From contig CALNXN010000005.1 in NCBI GenBank assembly GCA_942490645.1, positions 310,001 to 374,000 on the forward strand: a stretch of 64,000 nucleotides of DNA, read 5' to 3'. The position numbers and the translations under genes are program-made. The notes below the pieces were generated by a model. It searched no databases. It saw nothing but the letters and a program-made list of their open reading frames with translations, and was not told the origin of the DNA. Source of the DNA: CALNXN01 sp942490645 (lineage in GTDB: Bacteria; Pseudomonadota; Alphaproteobacteria; Rhodobacterales; Rhodobacteraceae). Each line of letters starts with the position of its first letter. Position 1 is the stretch's first letter. Positions 25,538 to 33,859 of the stretch are shown here, piece after piece.

Positions 25538-26890
25538 TTATCTGTGGCCATGCGCACCATTTTGAGATGCACGTGCACGGCGCAGGATAAGTTCCAATTG
25601 AGCGAAGCTGTTCTTGTCGTCTTGGAGTTCGATTTTTCCAAGAAACTCATCCAACTCTGGCCAGATCTGGATCGCCAAATCAACTTCAGGATCGCTACCT
25701 TGTGAATACAATCCTGCACGTATCATCATCGCGTTGCTCTCATAGGTTCCCAAAAGCTTTCGCGTTTGTGCAAGCGTCTCATTTTCTTTTTCTGATGCTG
25801 CGGCAGGAAGGCTTCGAGAAACTGATTTCAGGACATCAATAGCTGGATAGCGACCACGTTCTGCAATCGAACGATCCAATACAACGTGCCCGTCCAGAAC
25901 ACCGCGCAAAATGTCTGCTATCGGTTCATCCATATCTGAGCCCGCCACCAACACACTGAAAATCGCTGTGATGTCTCCTTGAGAACTTTCTCCTGGGCCA
26001 GCCCGTTCACATAGTGACATAATCATATGTGCGGTGGATGGTGGAAACCCTCGCAAAACTGGCGCTTCTCCGGCTGCGACAGCAACTTCTCGGTGCGCTT
26101 CAGCAAAACGCGTGATTGAATCCGCAAGAAAGAGCACGGAAAGCCCGCGATCTCGAAAATACTCCGCGACGGCCATTGCGGACCAGACACAACGACGTCT
26201 GATGAGCGGGGACTGGTCTGACGTTGCAGATACGACAACTGAACGTTCAAGTCCTTCTGGTCCAAGCACGTCCTCAACGAAGTGCCGCAACTCCCTTCCG
26301 CGCTCTCCAATCATGGCGATCACAACAATATCTGCTTCCATGTGCTGCGCCAAGTGTCCTAAAAGGCTAGACTTTCCAACACCAGATCCAGCGAATAAGC
26401 CAATCCGCTGTCCCTGTACGATTGGTAGCATTGTATTCATTGCCGCCATGCCAGTGTTCAATCGAGGCCCAAAAGCGCGCCGTGCGGCGGCAGTTGGCGG
26501 AGCTGCGCGCAATGGACGCGATGAAGTGCCACGTAGCAGAGGTTGCCCATCTAAAGGTGTCCCGTAAGGGTCGATCACCCTCCCGATCCAACTCTCGGAT
26601 GGCCAAATTCCCCCAGAGTCACGCAGAGCGACACGATCATTAAGAGCAACACCGTCCGGCGATTCGTCTGGTAAGAGCACTAAGCGCTCACCATCAAGCT
26701 GCAGCACCTCTCCATTGATTGGTTGGCCGCGCCGATAGACCTGGACCAAATCCCCGATACGGGCCTGACCGGCCAAACCACTGACGTGAATGACGCCAGC
26801 CTCCACCCGGACAACCCTGCCGATATCGTGAACGGTGTTCAACTCGGTGATCTGTGCGGTCAAACCTTCGATAATTTGCGGCTGATTCAT
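25538..26890 (-). CDS. fliI: FliI, flagellar type III export ATPase
   Basis: 450 residues. Walker A is GSGVGKSS (168-175). Also seen are the IGERGRE block, SDQSPLIRR, Walker B LSVLFLADSITRFAEA, and the C-terminal GRYPAIDVLKSVSR region. It is an F1-beta-like hexameric ATPase that energises substrate loading at the export gate. The ATG at 26890 has AAGGATT upstream. It stands alone on the minus strand, divergent from the flgB operon and separated from its partner fliH (43231). Confidence 0.95.
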   Translation of the reverse strand: MNQPQIIEGLTAQITELNTVHDIGRVVRVEAGVIHVSGLAGQARIGDLVQVYRRGQPINGEVLQLDGERLVLLPDESPDGVALNDRVALRDSGGIWPSESWIGRVIDPYGTPLDGQPLLRGTSSRPLRAAPPTAAARRAFGPRLNTGMAAMNTMLPIVQGQRIGLFAGSGVGKSSLLGHLAQHMEADIVVIAMIGERGRELRHFVEDVLGPEGLERSVVVSATSDQSPLIRRRCVWSAMAVAEYFRDRGLSVLFLADSITRFAEAHREVAVAAGEAPVLRGFPPSTAHMIMSLCERAGPGESSQGDITAIFSVLVAGSDMDEPIADILRGVLDGHVVLDRSIAERGRYPAIDVLKSVSRSLPAAASEKENETLAQTRKLLGTYESNAMMIRAGLYSQGSDPEVDLAIQIWPELDEFLGKIELQDDKNSFAQLELILRRARASQNGAHGHR

Positions 26891-26934
26891 ATCAATCCTT
26901 AGGTATCTACACACTCTTTCTAAAGGAATCAGAG

Positions 26935-26949
26935 TTAAGCCTTGATGAA
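26935..26949. promoter_or_regulatory. CtrA-like site (TTAA-N7-TGAA) before flgB
   Basis: This gapped half-site pair matches the CtrA consensus TTAA-N7-TTAA at 7 of 8 positions. It lies in the divergent fliI/flgB region, 23 bp before the flgB start. One of five such sites in the flagellar cluster. Confidence 0.3.
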
Positions 26950-26971
26950 ATCCTTCGAGGGAGAAGCCCCG

Positions 26972-27370
26972 ATGTTCAAAAATCTCGATGTCTTCAAGAT
27001 GTCACACGCCATGGCCGTTCACGCTGGCCAAAAGCAAGCCGTTGCGGCACAGAATGTTGCTAACTCTGACACTCCTGGCTATCGGGCGTTGGATATCCAG
27101 CCGTTTGCGCAGAGCTACAACGCGCAGTCGACCGGTACAGAGGGTGCCGCACAACGCGCGACGCGTAGCAGCCATTTGAATGGCAGCACCAACAGAACCG
27201 TAGAAGAAACGTTTGTTGATAAAGAAGCGATTGCTTCGCCAAACGGAAACTCGGTCTCACTTGAGACCGAAATGCTGAAATCTCTTGATGCAAAACGCCA
27301 ACACGATCGCGCGCTCGCGATCTATAAGTCTGCGCTGACGGTTTTGCGCGCAAGTATCAGTAGCCGCTAG
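26972..27370 (+). CDS. flgB: FlgB, proximal rod protein
   Basis: 132 residues. The rod-family motif is AQNVANSDTPGYRALD. It forms part of the proximal rod in the periplasm. The ATG at 26972 has GGGAGAAG upstream. The C-terminal helix (QHDRALAIYKSALTVLR) matches the D0 domain. First gene of the flgB-flgC-fliE-fliQ-flgF-flgG-flgA-flgH-fliL plus-strand operon. Confidence 0.94.
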   Translation: MFKNLDVFKMSHAMAVHAGQKQAVAAQNVANSDTPGYRALDIQPFAQSYNAQSTGTEGAAQRATRSSHLNGSTNRTVEETFVDKEAIASPNGNSVSLETEMLKSLDAKRQHDRALAIYKSALTVLRASISSR

Positions 27371-27384
27371 GAAAGGACGTACCC

Positions 27385-27777
27385 ATGAGCGATTTCTCAA
27401 AAGCATTGAGCGTGACATCCAGCGGCTTGAAGGCGCAAGCCACCCGCTTGCGACACCTCTCAGAAAATATCTCCAATGCAGATACTCCTGGTTACCGGCG
27501 CAAATCGGTTTCGTTTGAAACGGCCTTTGATGGTGGCCGAGGTGTCAGCATGGTGGAAACTGGACGCGTGCGCCTCGACCGGACGGAACTAGATCGGATC
27601 TATGATCCATCCCATCCATTGTCTGACGAAAGCGGTCACTATGAAGGGTCAAACGTTGACCTGCTTATCGAGTTGAGTGACGCGCGAGAGGCGCAGCGCA
27701 GCTATGAAGCCAACCTGAAACTTTTTGAGCAAACTAGAAAAATGTCCAGCGGGCTCATGGACTTGCTGCGGAAATAA
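27385..27777 (+). CDS. flgC: FlgC, proximal rod protein
   Basis: 130 residues. It carries the rod signature LSENISNADTPGYRRK near the N terminus and the conserved C-terminal region SNVDLLIELSDAREAQRSYE. GGAAAGGA precedes the ATG, 15 bp after flgB. All the usual blocks are present. Confidence 0.95.
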   Translation: MSDFSKALSVTSSGLKAQATRLRHLSENISNADTPGYRRKSVSFETAFDGGRGVSMVETGRVRLDRTELDRIYDPSHPLSDESGHYEGSNVDLLIELSDAREAQRSYEANLKLFEQTRKMSSGLMDLLRK

Positions 27778-27827
27778 CCGCGCGCATCGCCCCGCTGTTG
27801 CACCCACCTACACTAAGGAGATCCAGA

Positions 27828-28124
27828 ATGGATATGAAAGCTGTTTCCGCAATTCAGAAATACACACAACAGCGGCCCGCGACCGAACCGGTGCCAGTTG
27901 AGCCTGCCCCTACCATTGGACAGACTGTTCAAAGCGCGGCAATGGATTTTGCCCAGACGCTGGCAGCTACCGAAGAGGTGTCCAAGGCTGCGATGATCGG
28001 TGATGCCGATCCGCATGCTTTGGTGCAAGCATTGGCGCAGACTGAACTGGCTGTCGAGACGGCGGTGACGGTGCGCAACAAGGTTGTCGAAGCCTATCAG
28101 GAAATTTTGCGGATGCCTGTCTAA
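27828..28124 (+). CDS. fliE: FliE, MS-ring/rod junction protein
   Basis: 98 residues. C-terminal block QTELAVETAVTVRNKVVEAY, then QEILRMPV, is diagnostic of FliE. It joins the MS ring to the rod. The ATG at 27828 has AAGGAG upstream; an in-frame Met two codons later is also possible. Confidence 0.93.
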   Translation: MDMKAVSAIQKYTQQRPATEPVPVEPAPTIGQTVQSAAMDFAQTLAATEEVSKAAMIGDADPHALVQALAQTELAVETAVTVRNKVVEAYQEILRMPV

Positions 28125-28125
28125 G

Positions 28126-28395
28126 ATGATCAATGAGATCATCTTTTTCGACACTTTACGGCATGGGCTGTGGATCTCGGTAGTGATTTCGATACCGATT
28201 CTGACAGCTGCACTGGTCGTTGGTCTGTCTATTGGATTGGTGCAGGCCTTGACGTCTGTCCAGGAAATGACGTTGACGTTCGTGCCCAAACTGGCCGCTA
28301 TCGTCGTCGCGTTCTGGGCATCCATGGGTTTCATGACACAGACACTTGTTTCGTTTTTTCATGACCAGATTATTCCACTGATCATCGGAGGTTAA
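28126..28395 (+). CDS. fliQ: FliQ, export gate protein
   Basis: 89 residues with two membrane helices (ISVVISIPILTAALVVGLSI and KLAAIVVAFWASMGF). It assembles with FliP and FliR into the export gate. The start lies one base after the fliE stop. FliP (44118) and FliR (33089) are encoded elsewhere in the window. Confidence 0.94.
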   Translation: MINEIIFFDTLRHGLWISVVISIPILTAALVVGLSIGLVQALTSVQEMTLTFVPKLAAIVVAFWASMGFMTQTLVSFFHDQIIPLIIGG

Positions 28396-28398
28396 ACT

Positions 28399-29112
28399 AT
28401 GGACAACGCTGGCTATGCCACCTTGACCAGACAATCAGGTTTGATGCGCGAAATGCGTGTCGTTGCGAACAATATCGCTAACGCGGCAACCACTGGGTAT
28501 CGGCAAGAGGGCGTGATTTTTTCTGAATATGTTCAATCTATCGACGGCGGTTCGAGTCTGTCGATGGGGCAGGGAAATATTCAAAACACGTCCTTTCAAC
28601 AGGGTGGCTTGTCAAAGACTGGCGGCACTTTCGATTTCGCTATCGAAGGCGACGGCTTCTTTCTGATCGAAACACCGGATGGCGAACGGTTGTCGAGGGC
28701 GGGCTCGTTTTCACCGAATGCAGAAGGGGACTTGGTTACAATGGACGGTCTCCGGGTGCTCGACGCCGGAGGCGCACCGTTGTTTGTGCCTGCGGGTGTG
28801 GGTGACATCGCTGTTGCATCGGATGGCACCATCAGCGCATCGGGTGCTCCCTTGGGGCAAATCGGACTTGTGCGACCGCTCGATCCGTTGCGCATGGTTC
28901 GCGAGGACGGTGTCATGTTCCGCGCGGATGAAGGCTTTGAACCGGCTGAAAATGCCCGGGTATTGCAAGGCTTTGTCGAGGATTCCAACGTCAATTCAAT
29001 TCTCCAGATGACGAGAATGATCGAAGTCCAGCGCGCCTATGAGCTCGGCGCAAGTTTTCTGGAAGCTGAAGACGAACGCATTCGCGCGGCTTTGAGCACC
29101 ATATCGAAGTAA
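28399..29112 (+). CDS. flgF: FlgF, proximal/distal rod protein
   Basis: 237 residues. N-terminal motif VVANNIANAATTGYRQEG and C-terminal block SNVNSILQMTRMIEVQRAYE are typical of FlgF. GGAGG, overlapping the end of fliQ, precedes the ATG. Confidence 0.94.
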   Translation: MDNAGYATLTRQSGLMREMRVVANNIANAATTGYRQEGVIFSEYVQSIDGGSSLSMGQGNIQNTSFQQGGLSKTGGTFDFAIEGDGFFLIETPDGERLSRAGSFSPNAEGDLVTMDGLRVLDAGGAPLFVPAGVGDIAVASDGTISASGAPLGQIGLVRPLDPLRMVREDGVMFRADEGFEPAENARVLQGFVEDSNVNSILQMTRMIEVQRAYELGASFLEAEDERIRAALSTISK

Positions 29113-29142
29113 CAAACCAAGATTTAATAAAGGAGGGACCTT

Positions 29143-29928
29143 ATGCGTGCCTTGAAAATTGCTGCCACTGGAATGAGTGCCCAACAAATGCGGGTGGAGA
29201 CGATTTCCAATAACCTCTCAAACATGAGCACAACGGGCTATAACGCGCGCCGTGCCGAATTCGCCGATCTTCATTATCAGCAGGTCGCACGCGCGGGCGC
29301 CGTGAACGCAACCGATGGCACGGTTTTACCGACAGGCGTGCAGTTGGGTTTGGGTGTACGTCCAGCTGCCGTTTCCGTTCAGTTACAACAGGGTGCCCTG
29401 AGTGCAACGGGCGGCGATCTTGATCTGGCGATTGAGGGTAAGGGGTATCTTGAGGTCACTTTGCCGTCTGGCCAAGCCGCCTATACGCGCGACGGAGCTT
29501 TGAAACGTTCGGGCGAAGGTTTGATTGTGAATTCCGACGGTTTCCCCGTCGCTCCTGATATCGTGATACCTGATGATGCGCGCAGCATTTCCATAAACGC
29601 CTCCGGCGAGGTTTATGCCTACTTCGCAGATGCTGTAGAAGCGCAGCTTTTGGGCCAATTCAATATGGTAGGTTTCACGAATGCCAAGGGTTTGGAGGCC
29701 ATGGGCGGTAACCTGTTTGTAGAGACCGAAGCGTCAGGCCCAGCGTTGATTTCGACACCGGGCGAAGACGGATTGGGAACCCTGCGTCAAGGGTATCTCG
29801 AAGACAGTTCAGTAGACGCGGTGCGCGAGATCACCGAATTGATCGAAGCTCAGCGTGGTTATGAAATGAACGCAAAAGTCATATCAGCCGCTGATCAGAT
29901 GATGGGCGCAACGACGCAAATCCGATGA
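29143..29928 (+). CDS. flgG: FlgG, distal rod protein
   Basis: 261 residues, the standard length. N-terminal RALKIAATGMSAQQMRVE followed by ISNNLSNMSTTGYNA; C-terminal GYLEDSSVDAVREITELI and QRGYEMNAKVI. A strong AAAGGAGGGACC ribosome site precedes it. It forms the drive shaft through the P and L rings. Confidence 0.96.
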   Translation: MRALKIAATGMSAQQMRVETISNNLSNMSTTGYNARRAEFADLHYQQVARAGAVNATDGTVLPTGVQLGLGVRPAAVSVQLQQGALSATGGDLDLAIEGKGYLEVTLPSGQAAYTRDGALKRSGEGLIVNSDGFPVAPDIVIPDDARSISINASGEVYAYFADAVEAQLLGQFNMVGFTNAKGLEAMGGNLFVETEASGPALISTPGEDGLGTLRQGYLEDSSVDAVREITELIEAQRGYEMNAKVISAADQMMGATTQIR

Positions 29929-30347
29929 TGCGCCGCGTGTTTTTATCTCTGGCGGCAATGCTTGCTGCAACTTCGGTGGTCGCCGATAGCGTCGTTCCGA
30001 CCCGAACCATTCGAGCGAACGCGATCATTACGGAGATCGACGTTGGGCTAGCCGCCGGACAGACGTCAAATGGATTTGACAGTGTCGTTGATGTCATCGG
30101 TCAAGAAGCGCGCACGACCTTATATCCGGGTCGTCCAATTCGAGTTGACGACATTGGACCGCCCGCTTTGGTTGCGCGCAATCAGATCGTTTCGCTCAAG
30201 TTCGAAACATCTGGATTGGTGATCACGACAGAGGGCCGCTCTTTGCAAAGAGGTGGTGTCGGTGACCAGGTACGCATCATGAATTTGTCTTCTCGTACAA
30301 CGCTCATCGGTCTCGTTCAGCCTGATGGCACAGTTCACGTCAAATAA
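29925..30347 (+). CDS. flgA: FlgA, P-ring assembly chaperone
   Basis: 140 residues with a signal peptide (MRRVFLSLAAMLAATSVVA). The C-terminal SAF/ChapFlgA domain shows LYPGRPIRVDDIGPPALVAR and QRGGVGDQVRIMNLSSR. It assists FlgI polymerisation in the periplasm. It overlaps the flgG stop; two adjacent ATGs (29925 and 29928) are equally possible. Shorter than enterobacterial FlgA (about 219), with the N-terminal part reduced. Confidence 0.92.
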   Translation: MMRRVFLSLAAMLAATSVVADSVVPTRTIRANAIITEIDVGLAAGQTSNGFDSVVDVIGQEARTTLYPGRPIRVDDIGPPALVARNQIVSLKFETSGLVITTEGRSLQRGGVGDQVRIMNLSSRTTLIGLVQPDGTVHVK

Positions 30348-30359
30348 TAGGGTCTGATT

Positions 30360-31091
30360 ATGAAAAGGAATATCGTGTGCGGTCTTGCGGCTGGTGTTTT
30401 CCTAAGCGCTTGTGGTGATAATGATCATTTGGGCAAGCCGCCTTCGTTTTCGTCGCCGGTTTCAACCAATGAGCATAATGCCATGATGTCGCCGGGGTTG
30501 CCGTTGATTGCCTCCAGCCAACCGCGCGTGGTGCGCGCATCCCTATGGTCTGGTGAGCGGCAATCTCTGTTGGGCGACAGGCGCGCCATTCAGCAAGGCG
30601 ACATTCTCACTGTGGTCATTGAAATCGATGAGCGAGCGGAGATTTCCAATGCAACAGATCGCTCTCGTTCTGGATCTGAAAGCTTGGGTGTACCGGGCCT
30701 GTTTGGATTGCCGCAACGCTTGGACGAACAGCTCCCGGACGGAGCGTCCTCTGCGGAAGCGGTTTCCATCAATTCTTCCAGTTCATCCTCGGGTGACGGG
30801 TCTGTCAGACGCAATGAAAAGCTCACCCTTAGAGTGGCCGCAACAATTGTTGATGTGCTTCCAAACGGGGTTTTGTCGATTTCGGGTAGTCAGGAATTGC
30901 GCGTTAATTTTGAGATGAGAGAGCTTTTGGTGACGGGCTACGTGCGTCCCGAAGATATTTCTCGCCAAAATGAGATCACATACGACAAAATCGCATCCGC
31001 CCGCGTCTCATATGGGGGACGAGGTCAGATAACCGACGTGCAGCAACCCAGAATTGGACAGCAGGTTCTCGACACAATTCTACCATTCTGA
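30360..31091 (+). CDS. flgH: FlgH, L-ring lipoprotein
   Basis: 243 residues. A lipoprotein signal ends in the lipobox LSAC (Cys18). C-terminal family blocks LPNGVLSISGSQELRVNFE and YGGRGQITDVQQPRIGQQ are intact. It forms the outer-membrane L ring. Follows flgA by 12 bp. Confidence 0.95.
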   Translation: MKRNIVCGLAAGVFLSACGDNDHLGKPPSFSSPVSTNEHNAMMSPGLPLIASSQPRVVRASLWSGERQSLLGDRRAIQQGDILTVVIEIDERAEISNATDRSRSGSESLGVPGLFGLPQRLDEQLPDGASSAEAVSINSSSSSSGDGSVRRNEKLTLRVAATIVDVLPNGVLSISGSQELRVNFEMRELLVTGYVRPEDISRQNEITYDKIASARVSYGGRGQITDVQQPRIGQQVLDTILPF

Positions 31092-31102
31092 AGGGCCAAC
31101 TA

Positions 31103-31594
31103 ATGAAGAAATTGCTACCCATTATTTTGCTGCTTATCGGCTCGGGTGCAGGCGTAGGCGCAGGTATCTTCTTGCGCCCAGAACCGGAATTACCTGATCC
31201 GTCCGAAATGATCAAAGAGCCGGAGACTGAAGCCGAGCTTATAGCAAAGCCTGAAACGCCCGATCTCGGGTTTCAGTACGTAAAAATGACCAATCAGTTT
31301 GTGGTTCCGATCGTACAGGATGAAAGGATAGCCTCGATGGTCGTGATTTCACTCAGTATCGAGACGGCAGACGGTCGTGCTGATGTGATTTACGACAAAG
31401 AGCCAAAACTGCGGGATGCTTTTTTGCGGGTAATGTTTGATCATGCTAATATCGGAGGCTTTGATGGCACATTTACAGACGTGAACCGTCTCGCTGTGTT
31501 GCGGCGTGCTTTGCGTGAAGTGGCCCAAAAGGCCTTGGGCTCTGATATCGTCAACAATGTTTTGATCGTCGATATGGCCCGACAGGATTACTGA
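31103..31594 (+). CDS. FliL-family protein, copy 1
   Basis: 163 residues. One N-terminal membrane helix (LLPIILLLIGSGAGVGAGIFL) is followed by an acidic Pro/Glu-rich linker and a stomatin-like FliL fold (VPIVQDERIASMVVISLSIE, then DAFLRVMFDHANIGGFDG). It is distinct in sequence from the second FliL (41001-41486). It closes the flgB operon, an unusual place for fliL. Its last 7 bp overlap the convergent FliJ-like gene. Confidence 0.78.
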   Translation: MKKLLPIILLLIGSGAGVGAGIFLRPEPELPDPSEMIKEPETEAELIAKPETPDLGFQYVKMTNQFVVPIVQDERIASMVVISLSIETADGRADVIYDKEPKLRDAFLRVMFDHANIGGFDGTFTDVNRLAVLRRALREVAQKALGSDIVNNVLIVDMARQDY

Positions 31595-32007
31595 CGCCTT
31601 TTTGGTGAGTACAATGATTGCTCGATCGCCCGGGACAGCGCGTTCCGGGTTTTGTCCTTGGCGTTTTGAGCGATGAAGTCGGACTGCAGTTCCTGCGTCA
31701 CAAGTACTTTTCCATAAGATTTTTTGACTTTCTGGATGTGGTGTTCTTTTTGGGCCAGAACTTGCGCCAGTTGTATGTTGAGGGCGCGTTTTGTTTTGCC
31801 CACCCAAGCCTTCCAAATGACGTCGGCACCAATAGCGCGCATGCCCGCATTTGAGCCGTGATCGGACTCACGCGCCTGTGCATCAATCTGGCGCAAATCT
31901 GACCTCAGCCTATTTTCCTCGGCGACGAGTTTCTGAAAGGCCTGCTGTTCTGATTGGTAGCGGGCTTGCATTATACTCAATAGTGCAGGAAGCTCGGATT
32001 GGCTCAT
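31588..32007 (-). CDS. Coiled-coil protein, candidate FliJ equivalent
   Basis: 139 residues, highly charged and predicted almost fully helical: residues 10-50 (QARYQSEQQAFQKLVAEEN, RLRSDLRQIDAQA) and 75-130. No catalytic motif. FliJ is a coiled-coil of about 147 residues that links FliI to FlhA and is poorly conserved. This gene shares a TGATG junction with flhB in the flhA-fliR-flhB operon, and no other fliJ candidate is visible. The assignment is inference from size, helicity and position. Confidence 0.5.
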   Translation of the reverse strand: MSQSELPALLSIMQARYQSEQQAFQKLVAEENRLRSDLRQIDAQARESDHGSNAGMRAIGADVIWKAWVGKTKRALNIQLAQVLAQKEHHIQKVKKSYGKVLVTQELQSDFIAQNAKDKTRNALSRAIEQSLYSPKRRQ

Positions 32008-33092
32008 CAAACACGCCCTTTCGCGCGTTGACGCATAGCCTCGGCAAAGCGGATTGCAGCGGCCACTGCACGGTAATGATCCGGAGCAATTTGTTCGCCG
32101 ATGCTAGTGGTGGCATGTAAAGCACGTGCAGTTGGTGGGTCACTGTGAATTGGCACGTCGTTTTCGGCAGCAACTTCTCGGATTTTCAACGCTATTTCAT
32201 CCACACCCTTCGCCACACAGACAGGCGCTTGACCGGGGGAACGGTCCCACTTGAGCGCAACGGCAAAGTGAGTCGGGTTCACGATAATAACATCTGCCTG
32301 AGGGACATCGGACATCATCTGCGAGCCTGCGATGGTTTGAGCGCGCTGTCTGCGCTCTTGTTTCATGTGAGGATCGCCCTCTGCGTTCTTGGTCTCGTCC
32401 GTGACTTCCTTTCGAGACATTCGGTTTTTCCTAAGGTGTTCAAAATGTTGCCACACGGCATCAACTCCGCCGATTACCGCGGACACGATCACTACGACAA
32501 ACAGAAAAGCCAAACAAAGCTCGACCATCAAACCAATCGCGATGTGCGGACTGGAATTCAAAACGGCGATCATCTCGTCTAGGCGAGCATTGATGAATAT
32601 TGCGAGGCAGACAGAATAGATGACGAGCTTTGTAAAACTTTTCGCGAACTCGAAAAGCCCTGAACGTCCGAATTTGTTTTTCGCATTGGAGATCAACGAG
32701 ATTCTGGACAGCTTTGGTGCCAACTTGGTTGGTGCGAAAACCAGTCCCTTTTGTGCGATTAGCGCAAGGATTACCGCAAGTGCGGGGATTGCGAAAAAGG
32801 GAAGCAAGGCTAGTCCTACAGCGCCGAGCAACCCGCCGGACGTCGCAGTACCTCCACCGTCGAAGAAAATCTCAGCCAGATCTGATGACTGGCCGATCAT
32901 AACAGAAAGTGCAGTGCCAAATTGCGATACGCCCTGCGTGCCTGCAACGAGAAATGAAATCAAAAGACCTGCGTAGGCGGCGGCTGTCAGCAAATCCGTG
33001 GACTTGGCAATCTCACCCTTTTTTCGAGCCTCCAGCAGTTTGTGCTCTGTTGCTTCGAATGACTTGTCTGCCTCGTCGTCTTGACCACTCAT
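32007..33092 (-). CDS. flhB: FlhB, export apparatus switch protein
   Basis: 361 residues. Four membrane helices lie in the first 215 residues. The cytoplasmic domain carries the autocleavage motif NPTH (272-275) that controls export-specificity switching with FliK. The N-terminal DEADKSFEATEHKLLEARKK is the family opening. The ATG at 33092 overlaps the fliR stop by 4 bp; upstream in-frame codons lie inside fliR and were discarded. Confidence 0.96.
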   Translation of the reverse strand: MSGQDDEADKSFEATEHKLLEARKKGEIAKSTDLLTAAAYAGLLISFLVAGTQGVSQFGTALSVMIGQSSDLAEIFFDGGGTATSGGLLGAVGLALLPFFAIPALAVILALIAQKGLVFAPTKLAPKLSRISLISNAKNKFGRSGLFEFAKSFTKLVIYSVCLAIFINARLDEMIAVLNSSPHIAIGLMVELCLAFLFVVVIVSAVIGGVDAVWQHFEHLRKNRMSRKEVTDETKNAEGDPHMKQERRQRAQTIAGSQMMSDVPQADVIIVNPTHFAVALKWDRSPGQAPVCVAKGVDEIALKIREVAAENDVPIHSDPPTARALHATTSIGEQIAPDHYRAVAAAIRFAEAMRQRAKGRV

Positions 33093-33859
33093 GGTACAGG
33101 CCCAAAAGGATTTCCAAGAAACACATCCATGGCACTGAGCCAAACGGAGAGGATCATCGGAGCTGAAAGACACAGTAAAAAGAGACCACCGGCCGTGATA
33201 ACTGGGGCTCCAACAAATGCGACCATCAACTGCGGCATGGCCTTGTTGATGGCGCCAAGTGCTAGATTGTAGAGTATCGATAGAATGACAAAAGGCGCCG
33301 CCAAGGTAAAAGCGAGACTGAAGGCACGCCGAATTTGGTTCACGCCCCATTGTGACAGTTCGGAACTGCTTGTGAACTTTCCCATTGGCAAAATTTCATA
33401 AGAGAGGATGACAAGTTGCGCCGCTTTGATATGGAGGCCTGCCATCACGGCCAGTGCTAGACCACCGATGATCAAAATATAACCCATTGCAGGAAGCGGA
33501 TCGGCCGCTGCTCCGCCCAATACTTGGGAAAGAGAGGTCGATTGAGCCGCGATGGAGCCAGCAGTTTGCAAAGCAAGTATGAACAGGCGAATGCCAATTC
33601 CGAGAGCGAGCCCCGCAATGCTCTCCGTCGCAACGAAAATGAACAGTCCGTTGATCTGTTGAGGTTGCTCTGATGGGATCACAGCGGGTGCGACAATGAG
33701 AGTGAACGCAATAGCGAGCACAATCTTGATCCGCCCAGGTACGCTTTGCTCTCCAAAGGCCGGCAGAAGGGCAACGAACGCACCGACGCGTAGAAAAACA
33801 GCAAAGCCGTGCCACAATGCAGCATTCATTTGTGGCGCTAGCTCCATCAAGCCGTTCAT
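33089..33859 (-). CDS. fliR: FliR, export gate protein
   Basis: 256 residues with about six hydrophobic segments. Family features include VGAFVALLPAFGEQSVPGRI near the N terminus and the LAAPFVILSILYNLALGAIN block. With FliP and FliQ it forms the export gate. 4-bp overlaps on both sides (flhA and flhB) show tight coupling. Confidence 0.95.
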   Translation of the reverse strand: MNGLMELAPQMNAALWHGFAVFLRVGAFVALLPAFGEQSVPGRIKIVLAIAFTLIVAPAVIPSEQPQQINGLFIFVATESIAGLALGIGIRLFILALQTAGSIAAQSTSLSQVLGGAAADPLPAMGYILIIGGLALAVMAGLHIKAAQLVILSYEILPMGKFTSSSELSQWGVNQIRRAFSLAFTLAAPFVILSILYNLALGAINKAMPQLMVAFVGAPVITAGGLFLLCLSAPMILSVWLSAMDVFLGNPFGPVP

